Shown: positions 45,010 through 56,560, numbered from the stretch's first letter. The stretch: 64,000 nucleotides of DNA from Grifola frondosa (GCA_001683735.1 LUGG01000002.1:3348001-3412000), one strand, 5' to 3'. The notes: generated from the sequence alone by a model not told the origin. Translations and numbers: made by a program.

Positions 45010-47000
45010 CTACTCCGCCTCGAATCGATACGCGTTGCGGTGCCTGCGAGGATAATCCCCCGCGCGGCGAATGATCTTGTCGAGCTCGGCCTGGGTCAGG
45101 AGAAGGTAATTGAGCACGCTGCGGAGAGGCAAGCTGGCGATGCGCAAAGCCAACCAGCGCGGGGGGTCGACCGGGTCCCGCATGAAGATTGGCGCCTTGA
45201 GAGGGTCTTGCTCGGGTGCATCTTCCCCATCCTGAGGATCAGACGACGACGACGTTGTCGTCGTCGCGCGTTCTTGTGCACCGGATGGACCAGCCGCAGG
45301 AGGAGACGGTTGACGACGGCGGTGAGAGCGAGGACGCGATGCAGCGACCAGTAACTCCGCGACAACGGCAACCTAGGAGCTGGAGGCAGCGAGTTGAGAC
45401 GGTCCAAGTCGTCCGGATTGAAGATCGGAGCGGGAGTATGAGACGGTCGGCGCTACGGCGAGCTCCCACCCAAGAGCGACAGACGAACGAAGGGCTCTGT
45501 CCGCCTCCGTCAACACATCTCGTTCAACCTGCGCGCTTGGTCCCGCGACCCAGCGCTCGAGCGCGGACGCCGTTGTGGAACGCGGAGGAGTTGAAGTTGG
45601 CGGCGGGGGATTTGCACAACGGGAGACGGCGCCTGCGCGCGTTCTGAGTCACCGAAGGGGGCTGGCGAGGACGCGGCGGTGGGATTTTGATCAACATCTT
45701 GGTCCCCACCATCTTAGCCCCCGACGCTGTCGATACATCGACTTCCGTTTTCGCTGCGAAGTACTTGGCGCAACTTCGAGGACCGTCTTCATGGACCGGG
45801 ATTGCCACGCAGGTCTTTCCTCGCCTTCTACTCTGCAAGCATCGGTACACATCAATCCTAGCAGCCACGAACGCAAGCACCTGCGACAAACTCACGCCGT
45901 TCCCCACCCCATACGCACGGCTGGCGCGATCCGGTGCGCAGCAAGCGGATCCGCGATGACGGTGGCACGCGAAGGTATTTCCCCCCCCAATTTTTGCAGA
46001 CGTTGCACTAGGCCACAAAATAATCAGCGCGCAGAAAGCAGGAAATTTGCGCATACTAAGACGCTTACCGCACCAGTCACATCATAGAGCTGGACACGCT
46101 TCAAGAGACCTCGTCCCGTCCTACCCTTTGCGTGTATACGAGCTTCCGCAGTCCTCAGGGTACATGTACCCCTTGGGCAGCGGTTTTCTCTCCCGGTCGC
46201 GGTTCCACAACCACTTAGTGAACGTTGCGCCTCCGCGCCCGAGCCGCCTTTTGGGGAAGGCGATTCCAGTTTGTCCACCTCCGTCACGCCCTCCGTCCGC
46301 TTCCCGTTCCCCCTCCTTCAAACTACTCACCGATTTGTCGGCCTCATCGTCCTCATCCGAGGCGGCGGTGCGCAAAGTCTGACTCAGTGAAGGACCAGCG
46401 AGTTCCCCTAGCATTGCGATCGGCGAAGAACCGGGGACCTCACCCAGTCTATCGAGAGCTTCAGCACGCGGTTGCGCAGTTGAGGGTCCAGCGGTCGGGT
46501 TGTGCAAAGTCGACAGCGCGCCCACGATGGCCTCAGCTGCGGCCTCAAGCTTCTCCTTTTCGTCCCAAGAGATCTCCCGGCGTGCGTTCGACTCAGCAAT
46601 CTCCCCCAGCTCGGGGATCATCTGGTGAAGTCGCGCAAGGACTCGAGAGGGAAGGCATCCCGCAAGGCGAGCCCTCACGGGGCTCAGATCAGCCGCGACC
46701 CAGTCGGCGTCCTCCACGCCCATTCCACGAGCGTCGCGGTACGCGGCCTACAGTCCACAGTCAGCCACATCCGGTTGCGCAAACCGTCCGACCACGTACC
46801 AAAGCACGGGCATATGTCACGGCGCGGTGCACCGGCCAGTGGTTGTAAGGGGAGGGACCGCTGACGGTGCTGGTCGCCTCGAGTAGCACCCGCTCGAGAG
46901 CGGACAAGTTCCTGGTGTTGCTCCAGGAAGAGATAGCGAATTGAGCAAAGAGCAAAGAGTTTGAGCGTTGGGTAGTCGAAGAAGACTGGTAGCAAAGTCT
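45010..47000 (-). pseudogene. Unidentified spliced gene, probably decaying
   Basis: The minus strand has exon-like pieces. About 46960-46805 reads NTRNLSALERVLLEATSTVS and SPYNHWPVHRAVTYARALV, followed by a good intron (GTACGTGG...CTGTAG, about 46803-46752). Then 46750-46121 reads SPVRARLAGCLPSRVLARLH, EIAESNARREISWDEKEKLE, LAGPSLSQTLRTAASDEDDE and KRRLGRGGATFTKWLWNRDR. A last piece at about 45290-45010 reads PIFMRDPVDPPRWLALRIAS and LNYLLLTQAELDKIIRRAGD with a stop at 45010. The link between the last two pieces (46120-45300) is unclear, so they may be separate genes. No domain is recognised. Confidence 0.4.
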
Positions 47001-47459
47001 TATGCAGACGAGACGTTCATCAAACTTTGCGGTCTGTGAAGCCCACTTCCATCAGGCCTCTGCCATTCGACTTTCTTCATGGTCAATCGATCAGCGTACT
47101 GCGCAGGACATGCACAGGAGAAGAATACGGCGGGTGCATACCTTGGGTCATACGCACGGCCCATCCTTCGAACGTCAGGTTCGTTCGGGATCCCATGGGG
47201 GTGTTTCTTGTCCTGTGCAGACGTCGACGGGACGGTCATCAGTCAACGGTATCCGCGGAGGTTACAAATCGACGGAGGAGCGAACGACGAGGACACGTAC
47301 CACGACTGCGAACTCAAAAGGAGCATATTCCATGTCTGTCGCGTACTGCCTCCGACATCGAAGTCGTGGCCGAATCCCAACCGAACTATTGTTTGAGCTG
47401 CTTGAGGAGGGAATTTCGTGCATCACTCGTGCTCTATGACGTGGCGAACCGCTATAGAT

Positions 47460-47640
47460 GGTGGACACAGCGCGTCCGCGTATGATGACATGTCCGTGAG
47501 GATGGCGAAGACGTGCTTCTCGAGCTGGTATGCGTAGTGCTCCGCCGTGGTGAGCGCGAGGCGCGGCGTGATGACGCGCTCGATCGTCGGATCGTTTGCG
47601 AGATTCAGGAAGAGCGTCGCGGTCAAGCGAGCCGTCTATA
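47460..47640 (-). pseudogene. V-type ATPase subunit B fragment
   Basis: A minus-strand stretch of about 52 codons reads [33 protein letters not shown] and [19 protein letters not shown]. This is the highly conserved nucleotide-binding part of V-ATPase subunit B (Vma2 in yeast), the non-catalytic subunit of the vacuolar proton pump. After YADAL the reading diverges (CPPSIAV...) and ends; nothing of the other about 450 residues is present. It is thus an exon-sized fragment, not a gene. Similarity is high, so the capture or decay is fairly recent. Confidence 0.88.
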
Positions 47641-47689
47641 TAGAACCCCCGACAGTTGACCATACTTGATGCCGGCATTGTATTCTGAG

Positions 47690-47935
47690 AGAGGAGACGG
47701 TGGGCGTACAACATGCAGCGAGCACTGAGGCGGTGGGCATTGACGAGGAGGCGGTGAGGCAAAGTGGGCGGGAGCTGAGGAGAATGAGGCGGCGGTGGCG
47801 ACGGCGGCAGAGGATGAGGAGGTGGGCGCCGAAGAAGACAAGGACGCGGTGGGCGTTGGTGAAGTTGAGGCAGCGGGTGTTGACGAGGCAGCGGCGGACA
47901 TTGATGAGGACAAGGAGACGGCTTAGCAGAGCACG
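47690..47935 (+). other. Acidic low-complexity stretch, unclear
   Basis: In one plus-strand frame this reads as a Glu/Ala/Asp-rich tail (GAEENEAAVATAAEDEEVGA, then VDEAAADIDEDKETA) and stops near 47930. It may be the acidic end of a protein fragment or simple GAG/GGC-rich repeat DNA. Confidence 0.25.
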
Positions 47936-48143
47936 GATGTCATGCGTCGATGGACTAATGTGCACGCACCTGCATCGACATCAACAGTTCCGCATGATGT
48001 TTCATTGTATCCCGTGAGACTGGGAGAGTGCCGCTGCGACGGCATCAGTAAATAAGCAGATGGCGTACTAGGATGGAATCATTGTTCGCAGCATCAGAAG
48101 ATAGCAGACACAGATACAATAGCTAGTAAAGCAGATCTGAGAG

Positions 48144-49151
48144 ACTTGAGCCCGGTACAGCAGTATTGAGGTTTCAGCCACAATTGGGTACTTTCCTCAT
48201 ATCTCCCTCACTTCCTCATTTATTCTTGTGATATTTGTTGTATATTGTAGAGCTATATGAGTATTATATTTATGGAACTTTTCATGTTTTTAAAGCTGCC
48301 AGAAAAATCCCTATCAGGGGGATATTACATTTCAGTGTTCGGGATTCAGCATTATCAAATATGCATCAAACAGTGAAATAAAAGCAGTATCTGAGAGCTA
48401 TATACTATGGGAGATGTGTGCAAAAGAGAATATAAAAAAGGAGCATATGGGGGGAAGGATATTGGGTGATCAGTGTGGCAACTGCCACCCAAGGTTGTTG
48501 TGTGTGTTCTGAAGCGAGTACCGGACGGAATCCTTCGGCGTAAACATCGCCTTATTAGGATAAAATACACCTTGCAGATGGTGCCATTCGCTCCAGATTC
48601 CGTCTGATATTCATTTCCCAAATTAGGAGGGATCCCTGCCAGCAAAGCAGGAGGAGACGAAATATTATCGTTTTTTTGTGGCTGTCTACTGTACATAAAA
48701 TGAAAGTACACATATGTAGGACTAATTTGAATGTTAAATGAAGAGAATCCATGAAGTATTGAGGGAGGAGGAGGGGGAGGAATTCTGGTGTGGCTGAGCC
48801 TGCACCTACCCAGAAATGGTATATTTTCCGTCACATATTCTGCCAAAATAAATTTGGAACATAAAATTGGACATTAATGCGACCAAGGGCATAAAAGAAT
48901 CAAGAGATTTGGTAGAGATTTGAGGGAGGAATTCAGAAAAACATTCTGGGGGAATTGCCCAGAATGGTATGTTTTTATTTTATTATCACACAAAGCTATC
49001 TATGTATTCTAAATCTCCTAAAACATCGCTTTCAGACGAGCCCAAGATCATAAAATTCTGTGGAGAATTGAGGAAGCAATATGGAAAAAACATATGGTGG
49101 CTGAAACAAAAACATACCAAATGCGGAATGTTTCCGCAACATATGATAAAT
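48144..49151 (+). repeat. Repeat family X, full-length copy
   Basis: About 1 kb. The same sequence recurs inverted at 52195-53205 and in part at 53541-54180 and 21186-21412. It is built from several modules, each with a (T)GAGGGAG-NAAT word followed by a stem-loop whose arms read for example CATTCTGGG/CCCAGAATG (near 48940-48966) or ATTCTGGT/ACC(C)AGAAAT (near 48780-48820), and with GGTATGTTTT after it. The end is the CATATGGTGGCTGAAAC...GGTATGTTTCCGC module and CATATGATAAAT. It has no credible ORF and no target duplication was found. Confidence 0.85.
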
Positions 49152-49384
49152 GTAATAGTGGAGGGATCCACGTGACAGGTGGGTCGGGACCATGTTCGGC
49201 AATGAGCGGGATCCGGTAGGGATGCCGAAGGAGCCGGAGAGCATCGAGCGGAGGTGCAAAGTTATCCTAGAATGCTGGGGTTATTGCTGGGCGACCGGCA
49301 ATGGGGGAAGGAAGCCTAATTAGCCTTATTCGGTTGTCGCACGTTTCAGGCTAATTAGGGAGTGATCGGGTGTCACACGGGTGC
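49152..49384. other. Short spacer with an 11-bp inverted repeat
   Basis: CCTAATTAGCC (49315-49325) and GGCTAATTAGG (49349-49359) form a perfect 11-bp stem with a 23-base loop. Nothing coding is present. It lies just left of the A/T tract that starts family P copy 3. Confidence 0.7.
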
Positions 49385-50935
49385 TTGCCTTTTTTAAAAT
49401 TCAAATTCAAATTCAAATTAAATTCAAAATTAAAACGCAGTACGGCCGTCGAGCATTCCCCGCACGACGATCGCCGTCCTGCAGCTCGCTCGCCGCCGTG
49501 CCCACAAGTACTGTCCCTCACTAGCACTGTGCATGCGCAGGCGCGCGCGCACAGGCGTCCAACTTCCGCCACCAACACGCTGCCGCCGCTGTGTCTCTCT
49601 TGTGGCCGCTGCGTCTCTCGTCTCTCACTACAGCTCGTGCCACACACCTCGCTACTGCTATATGCCCCCTCTCACGTCTTTGCCCCATACATCTCTCTGC
49701 GTCCGCGTTCGCGCCTGCTCTCCTCAGGACCGCGTCGCTGGCTCGCTCTTCTTGTCGCCGCCACTGCAACTGTGTCTGGCAGTAGCGCGCTTGTATCGAC
49801 GACCGGGCGTGTCTGAGCGAACACCGCCACTCTGTTCTTGCTGCCGTCGCGCTCTGCTGCCAATGAGCCACGCCAGTCGATCTTCAACCAAGGCGCGCGC
49901 GGCGTCCGAGGCCGCACGCGTGGGCCACCTGAAGGATGTTGAGCGAGGAGGGGGAAATACGCATTCAGGTAAGTCGGTCTCCCTTCGCCCGCGTCCCACA
50001 CGGCGCCCACCACGCCCTCGCGCCCATCCCCCTTGCCTGCTCGGCACCTCCGCTCACGCCCGCGCAACTCATCCGTGCTGCGCGTGTACCCACTTTCACG
50101 CCTGCACCACCAACTCCGCGCATTCGCCCCCGCTCGTGACCCGTGCACAAACCCGCACCGCGCGCACCCGCTCGCCCTTCTCGTATCCCCCCTATCCATC
50201 CCAGCATCCCATTCCTGCATGCACCGCGCTCCCCACCCCAGGCTGCCCCTCACACTCACACACGACCCACGCTCGCCGTTGCCATGTGCAGGCATGCATG
50301 ACGCCCTGACGCACCACCTCGTCGACCGCACGCGGTGCTCCTCACCCTGCGCGCTGGTGCGTGGGCCCGTGAGCGTGCCCGTGCACGCGCTCATCATCCG
50401 CATCACGCTTCTGCCCTACGCCCGACACTTTTCACTCCCACTTAGTACCGTAGGAGAGGTCAGAGGGATATTGAGGAGATGCTGGAGGCGGACGTCAAGG
50501 CTTGTAAACTTCTGTAAGTGCCCGTCTCTTGCTCCCCGCACCTGCCCGCGCTTGCGTCTATATCTCACACCCATGCCTATGTCCGCACTCAAGTTCCTTG
50601 CATCTGCCCTCGCTCATGCCCGCATCCGGCACCCCTCGCCTACGCACGTCGGCCCAGCATGCTGCGCCCGTCCGCCCCCATGATGGCCCACTCCCGTATC
50701 CCCTGCCCCCGCTGACCCTGCACCTGCGTGCCTCGGGCATAGCACGCACAAATCGTCGAGGGATAGTACGCGGACGTCCCGATGGATGACCTCGACGAGG
50801 CGTGGCCCCCACGCGTCACCAGCGCATGCAGGCAAGAATACGTTTTCGTATATGCGCAGACGATATCGTACGCGCGCGTTTGCAAACCCTCGGCGCCGAA
50901 GAACATCCGACCTCTCTCGCCAACTCACTACTGGC
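49385..50935 (+). repeat. Family P, copy 3
   Basis: It starts with the TTCAAATTCAAATTCAAATT tract and GTCGAGCATTCCCCGCACG and aligns with copy 2 (21690 onward): GCCGCCACTGCAACTGTGTC, CGACGACCGGGCGTGTC, GCCACCTGAAGG and others. Exon-like islands are visible, such as RGQRDIEEMLEADVKACKLL before GTAAGTG (about 50456-50515), the same island as EGQRDVEERLEADVED in copy 2. Its end is cut by the foldback element at 50945. The long ORFs on both strands are GC by-products. Confidence 0.65.
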
Positions 50936-51024
50936 TACCTGTATTGTAATACAATATAGCATCAACCTGCTACAACCGTTGTGAGTTAGCTGGTCAGGTT
51001 GTCAAAAATGCCGTAGTACAATAC

Positions 51025-52150
51025 TGGGCAGATTGTAATATATATTGTATTACAATAGGAGCATTGTAATACAGCTAGGCCGCATTTTTTTACAATTAGG
51101 GCTGCTTGTAATATTTTTATAGTACAATCTGACCTGATTGTAATACTAGATAATACAATCAGACCAGGTTGTAATTTTCGATAAAACAATCAGGTCAGAT
51201 TGTAATATTCAGTAGTACAATCAGGTCAAATTGTAATATTCAGTAGTACAATCTGACCTGGTTGTAATATTCAATAAAACAACCAGGCCAGGTTGTAATT
51301 GTCGATAAAACAATCTGGTCAGATTGTAATATTTAATAGTACAATCTGACCTGGTTGTAATACTAGATAATACAATCAGGTCAGGTTGTAATTTTCGATA
51401 AAACAACCTGGTCAGATTGTAATATTGAATAGTACAATCTGACCTGGTTGTAATATTCAATAAAACAACCAGGCCAGGTTGTAATTGTCGATAAAACAAT
51501 CTGGTCAGGTTGTAATACTAGATAATACAATCTGGTCAGATTGTAATATTTAATAGTATAATCTGACCTGGTTGTAATACTAGATAATACAATCAGGCCA
51601 GGTTGTAATTTTCGATAAAACAACCTGGTCAGATTGTAATATTTAATAGTACAATCTGACCTGGTTGTAATACTAGGTAATACAATCAGGCCAAATTGTA
51701 ATACTACTGGTAATACAATCTGACCTGATTGTAATTTTTCATAAAACAATCTGGTCAGATTGTAATATTCAATAGTACAATCAGGCCAGGTTGTAATTTT
51801 CGATAAAACAATCTGGTCAGGTTGTAATACTAGATAATACAATCAGGCCAGGTTGTAATTTTCGATAAAACAATCTGGTCAGATTGTAATATTGAATAGT
51901 ACAATCAGGTCAGGTTGTAATACAGGCCAGATTGTAATACTACTGGTAATACAATCTGACCTGATTGTAATTTTCCATAAAACAATCTGGTCAGATTGTA
52001 ATATTCAGTAGTACAATCTGACCTGGTTGTAATACTAATAATACAATCAGGTCAGGTTGTAATACTAGATAATACAATCAGGCCAGATTGTAATTTTCGA
52101 TAAAACAACCAGGTCAGGTTGTAATACTTCATTATTACAATCCCACCTGC
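51025..52150. repeat. 31-bp minisatellite, left arm
   Basis: About 36 units with the pattern TTGTAAT-N(2-3)-ATA-NN-ACAAYC-NGGYCAGR follow one another at 31 bp. Each carries a quasi-palindrome ACAAYCNGRYCNGRTTGT at the unit border. Since 31 is not a multiple of three, any ORF through it repeats every 31 residues (LTRLFYRKLQPGLIVLSSI...), which is an artefact. A few units are shortened or lost near 51910. Confidence 0.92.
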
Positions 52151-52194
52151 TTGTATTATCCATATCAGGATAATAGAGCTCGGGGTAAATACAG

Positions 52195-53205
52195 GATTTG
52201 TCACATGTTGCGGAAACATACCACATTTGGTATGTTTTAAACATAGCCACCATATGTTTTTTCCTCCACTACTCCCTCAATTCTGCACGGATTTTCTTCA
52301 TTTTAGGTTCGTCTGAAAGCGGTCGTCGAGTATAATTAGATTATGTACATATCTTTGTATGATATTAAAATAAAAACATACCATTCTGGGCAACCACCCC
52401 AGAATGTTCTGCTGCATTGCTCCCTCAAATGTTCACCAAATTTCTTGATTCCTTCATCCCCTTGGTCGCATTTATATCCTATTTATTATTCTGGCATTTG
52501 TTTGGTAGAATATGTGACGGAAAACATACCATTTCTGGTAGGTGCAGGCTCAGCCACACCAGAATTCCTCCCCCTCCCCTTCCCTCAATACTTCATGTAT
52601 TCCCTTAGTTTAAAGTTCCCCTTAGTCCTACATATGTTAATGTAATAATATGTACAGTATACAGCCACAAACAATGATAATATTTCGTCTCCTCCTGCTT
52701 TGCTGGCAGGGATCCCTCCTAATTTGGGAAATGAATATCGGACGGAATCTGGAGCGAATGGCACCGTCTGAAAGTGTATTTTATCCTAATAAGACGATGT
52801 TTACGGCGAAACATTCCGTCCAGTACTCGCTTCAGAGCACACACAACAACCTTGGGTGGCAGTTGCCACACTGATCACCCAATATCCTTCCCCCAGTTGC
52901 TCTTTTTTTATATCTCTTTGGTATATATCTCCCATAGTATATAGCTCTCATAAAATCTTCTATTTCACTGTTTGATGCATATTTGATAATGCTGAATCCC
53001 AAACACTGAAATGTAATATCCCCCTGATAGGAATTTTTCTGGCAGCTTTAAAAACATAAAAATTCCATAAATATAATACTCATACATCTCTACAATATAC
53101 AACAAAACATACAAGAATACATGAGGAAGTGAGGGAGATATGAGGAAAATACCAATTGTGGCTGAAACCTCAATACTGCTGTACCGGGCTCAAGTCACCT
53201 GTACA
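52195..53205 (-). repeat. Repeat family X, inverted copy (left arm and spacer)
   Basis: It matches 48144-49151 in inverted orientation over about 1 kb, including the GTACCGGGCTCAAGTC start (about 53180-53200). The part 52195-52837 lies in the foldback arm and the remainder in the spacer. A further module follows at 53220-53270 (GAATCAG...CTGATTC hairpin, CTCCCTCAATTCC). Confidence 0.85.
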
Positions 53206-53540
53206 GTGAATCAGGGGCAAGTACACTGATTCCTCAATTACTCCCTCAATTCCACATCAATCTTTATGATTTTGGACTTGTTTTTAAGCTGTTATATTCC
53301 CTTATCCTATCCTGCAATCCGATCTTTTATTATTTTCATGTAGTAGTACAATTGTATAATCTAGGGGGAAGCTGATAAGGATTCCACCACATGGGATCAT
53401 CTCCGATAAGCGTGATGTATGGTTCACAATGATGCCAAATACATAGGAATACACACAAAAGACCCCTTGAAATTAGGGGCAAATCCCATTCAGGAAGGAT
53501 GGAGGAAATGTTTCAGCCACCCCTGAATACTGTTTTGTGT

Positions 53541-54180
53541 CTCTGAAGCGAGTACTGGACGGAAGTTTCGCCGTAAACATCGTCTTATTAGGATAAAATA
53601 CACTTTCAGACGGTGCCATTCGCTCCAGATTCCGTCCGATATTCATTTCCCAAATTAGGAGGGATCCCTGCCAGCAAAGCAGGAGGAGACGAAATATTAT
53701 CATTGTTGTGGCTGTATACTGTACATATTATTACATTACACATATGTAGGACTAAGGGGAACTTTAAACTAAGGGAATACATGAAGTATTGAGGGAAGGG
53801 GAGGGGGAGGAATTCTGGTGTGGCTGAGCCTGCACCTACCAGAAATGGTATGTTTTCCGTCACATATTCTACCAAACAAATGCCAGAATAATAAATAGGA
53901 TATAAATGCGACCAAGGGGATGAAGGAATCAAGAAATTTGGTGAACATTTGAGGGAGCAATGCAGCAGAACATTCTGGGGTGGTTGCCCAGAATGGTATG
54001 TTTTTATTTTAATATCATACAAAGATATGTACATATCTAATTATACTCGACGACCGCTTTTCAGACGAACCTAAAATGAAGAAAATCCGTCCAGAATTGA
54101 GGGAGTAATGGAGGAAAAAACATATGGTGGCTATGTTTAAAACATACCAAATGTGGTATGTTTCCGCAACATGTGACAAA
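53541..54180 (+). repeat. Repeat family X, partial copy (right arm)
   Basis: It is colinear with 48520-49151 and nearly identical to the reverse complement of 52195-52837. It lacks the first about 370 bp of family X. Confidence 0.88.
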
Positions 54181-54214
54181 TCCTGTATTTACCCCGAGCT
54201 CTATTATCCTGATA

Positions 54215-55350
54215 TGGATAATACAAGCAGGTGGGATTGTAATAATGAAGTATTACAACCTGACCTGGTTGTTTTATCGAAAATTACAATCTGGCCTGAT
54301 TGTATTATCTAGTATTACAACCTGACCTGATTGTATTATTTAGTATTACAACCAGGTCAGATTGTACTACTGAATATTACAATCTGACCAGATTGTTTTA
54401 TGGAAAATTACAATCAGGTCAGATTGTATTACCAGTAGTATTACAATCTGGCCTGTATTACAACCTGACCTGATTGTACTATTCAATATTACAATCTGAC
54501 CAGATTGTTTTATCGAAAATTACAACCTGGCCTGATTGTATTATCTAGTATTACAACCTGACCAGATTGTTTTATCGAAAATTACAACCTGGCCTGATTG
54601 TACTATTGAATATTACAATCTGACCAGATTGTTTTATGAAAAATTACAATCAGGTCAGATTGTATTACCAGTAGTATTACAATTTGGCCTGATTGTATTA
54701 CCTAGTATTACAACCAGGTCAGATTGTACTATTAAATATTACAATCTGACCAGGTTGTTTTATCGAAAATTACAACCTGGCCTGATTGTATTATCTAGTA
54801 TTACAACCAGGTCAGATTGTACTATTAAATATTACAATCTGACCAGATTGTATTATCTAGTATTACAACCTGACCAGATTGTTTTATTGACAATTACAAC
54901 CTGGCCTGGTTGTTTTATTGAATATTACAACCAGGTCAGATTGTACTATTCAATATTACAATCTGACCAGGTTGTTTTATCGAAAATTACAACCTGACCT
55001 GATTGTATTATCTAGTATTACAACCAGGTCAGATTGTACTATTAAATATTACAATCTGACCAGATTGTTTTATCGACAATTACAACCTGGCCTGGTTGTT
55101 TTATTGAATATTACAACCAGGTCAGATTGTACTACTGAATATTACAATTTGACCTGATTGTACTACTGAATATTACAATCTGACCTGATTGTTTTATCGA
55201 AAATTACAACCTGGTCTGATTGTATTATCTAGTATTACAATCAGGTCAGATTGTACTATAAAAATATTACAAGCAGCCCTAATTGTAAAAAAATGCGGCC
55301 TAGCTGTATTACAATGCTCCTATTGTAATACAATATATATTACAATCTGC
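54215..55350. repeat. 31-bp minisatellite, right arm
   Basis: This is the mirror image of the left minisatellite, with the same unit order and the same short units, so both arms derive from one sequence rather than expanding independently. Confidence 0.92.
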
Positions 55351-55433
55351 CCAGTATTGTACTACGGCATTTTTGACAACCTGACCAGCTAACTCACAAC
55401 GGTTGTAGCAGGTTGATGCTATATTGTATTACC

Positions 55434-55742
55434 AAAATGGTGACCACAGCTGATCGGCGCCCCAGGAAACCTCGCGCGAAGCATTGCAGGGAGGAGCATG
55501 AGGTGGCAGTCATTCTCGGCATACGTGCTCACGATTGCGTCTGCGAAGCACTGGTTCACCGCGACATACTGCTCGAACAATGCGCTCTCGTAGAACGCCT
55601 GCATCTTCGGTGCGTCCGGGATCGCATAATGCAAGCACGGCCATAGCACCTGGTGGCATTCTGAGCAGGGCAGACGAGCGGGGCTTCGTGGTCTGTGATG
55701 CGGGAAGGAAATAATTGAGATGTCCGTCACTGGGTTCAGCAC
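55434..55742 (-). pseudogene. Trehalose-6-phosphate synthase fragment
   Basis: Minus-strand reading: SECHQVLWPCLHYAIPDAPK, FEQYVAVNQCFADAIVSTY, then ENDCHLMLLPAMLRARFPGA. This is the conserved GT20 part around the (N/H)DYHLMLLP motif of alpha,alpha-trehalose-phosphate synthase (TPS1/TSL1 type), which makes trehalose-6-phosphate from UDP-glucose and glucose-6-phosphate. The Tyr of DYHLMLLP is Cys here and two or three residues before it are missing. The homology stops at the edge of the foldback arm (55433). I found no continuation on the other side of that element. Fragment only. Confidence 0.82.
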
Positions 55743-55744
55743 CT

Positions 55745-56560
55745 AAGGATAGATTGGGTGAGGTTCGTCCCCATCCTTAGGTACTTGGCCAGCGGCTATC
55801 GGGCCAAGTTCTGCCAAAAGGCGATCTGTAACACTCTCGAAACTCACAAAGTAGTATGTTCGGCACAACACCGATAGGCACACAACAATAACTGACCGGA
55901 CATTCGGGAGATTTCCAAGAATTGACGCAAACAAATCTACATTGCTCCTGTGATTCACGGGCTGTATCTTCAAACCGGCCGTCTGACCTGCTCAAACGTC
56001 AGCTCCTCCAGGCTGTGCCCGACACCTTCTCCCAGCCCATCCTTCGAAATTGATTGGGCGGCGGCAATGAGGGCAAGACACATGATATAGATAGAGGTGA
56101 ATGACTTGCGCTCATTGAGTGTGGAGGCGACATCTTGCATGCGCACTCCGTACGGACCAGCAGGGGATTGAGAGAGGTGATGGTTAATAGTATTAGAGCT
56201 AACACCATCCGTTTCACTTTTCTGCCATAGCATGACTGGGTCAATCACCAGCTTCGCGTGCTTTTGCGCAATCTTACCTACTGATAGAAGTAGATCATCG
56301 AGCTTCTCGTCCACACCGGAGCCCATGAAGTCCACGAGATGCACGTCTTGGTCCTATAGACGGTTAAGCATGCGCCGCACCAATGAATCAGAATACATAC
56401 CATAGGTTGGCCAAATGCATTGGACGCTGGCGGAACAGGAGGAGTTGAAGATGGCAGCGCATGCAGAAATCTGTAAATTACCATTGTCGGAACTGTGGAA
56501 GATCGAGCCCGAATGAGAATGCTGCGATATAGCATACAAATGTATTAGATCTCGAGCTCC
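55745..56560 (-). pseudogene. PAG1/MOR2/Furry-type morphogenesis protein fragment
   Basis: The minus strand reads SSTPPVPPASNAFGQPM, an intron-like GTATGT...TCTATAG (about 56402-56355), then DVHLVDFMGSGVDEKLDDLL, SVGKIAQKHAKLVIDPVMLW, ASTLNERKSFTSIYIMCLAL, SISKDGLGEGVGHSLEEL and, in another frame, PVNHRSNVDLFASILGNLPN and ESVTDRLLAELGPIAAGQVP. These are N-terminal phrases of the giant cell-morphogenesis protein of the RAM/MOR pathway (Tao3/Pag1, Mor2, Furry), a scaffold for NDR kinases. About 250 of over 2000 residues remain, with frame breaks. It is immediately followed by the TPS fragment in the same orientation. Confidence 0.78.

Larger units (their letters stand above)
50945..55433. mobile_element. 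Foldback-type element with about 1.9-kb inverted arms
   Basis: The left end GTAATACAATATAGCATCAA and the right end, its reverse complement (TTGATGCTATATTGTATTAC), start two arms that match base for base over almost their whole length (50945-52837 and 53541-55433). The only differences I noticed by eye are a few single bases; two 153-codon shadow ORFs in the arms differ at two residues. Each arm has a 31-bp minisatellite outside and a copy of family X inside. The spacer (52838-53540) completes the left X copy. No transposase is encoded and no target duplication is evident. Confidence 0.88.

Noticed and set aside
50640..50906. Continuation of the trehalose-phosphate synthase fragment left of the foldback element
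   Set aside because: Translating the left flank in three frames gives no recognisable TPS sequence, so I do not claim that the foldback element inserted into that gene.
51381..51842. 153-codon ORF with 31-residue repeats (and its twin at 54536-54997)
   Set aside because: It is read through the 31-bp minisatellite in all three frames in turn, which forces the repeat. There is no other sign of coding.
51025..52150. CRISPR array or telomere repeat
   Set aside because: Units are contiguous at 31 bp without unique spacers, the host is a eukaryote, and the unit is not a TTAGGG-type telomere repeat.
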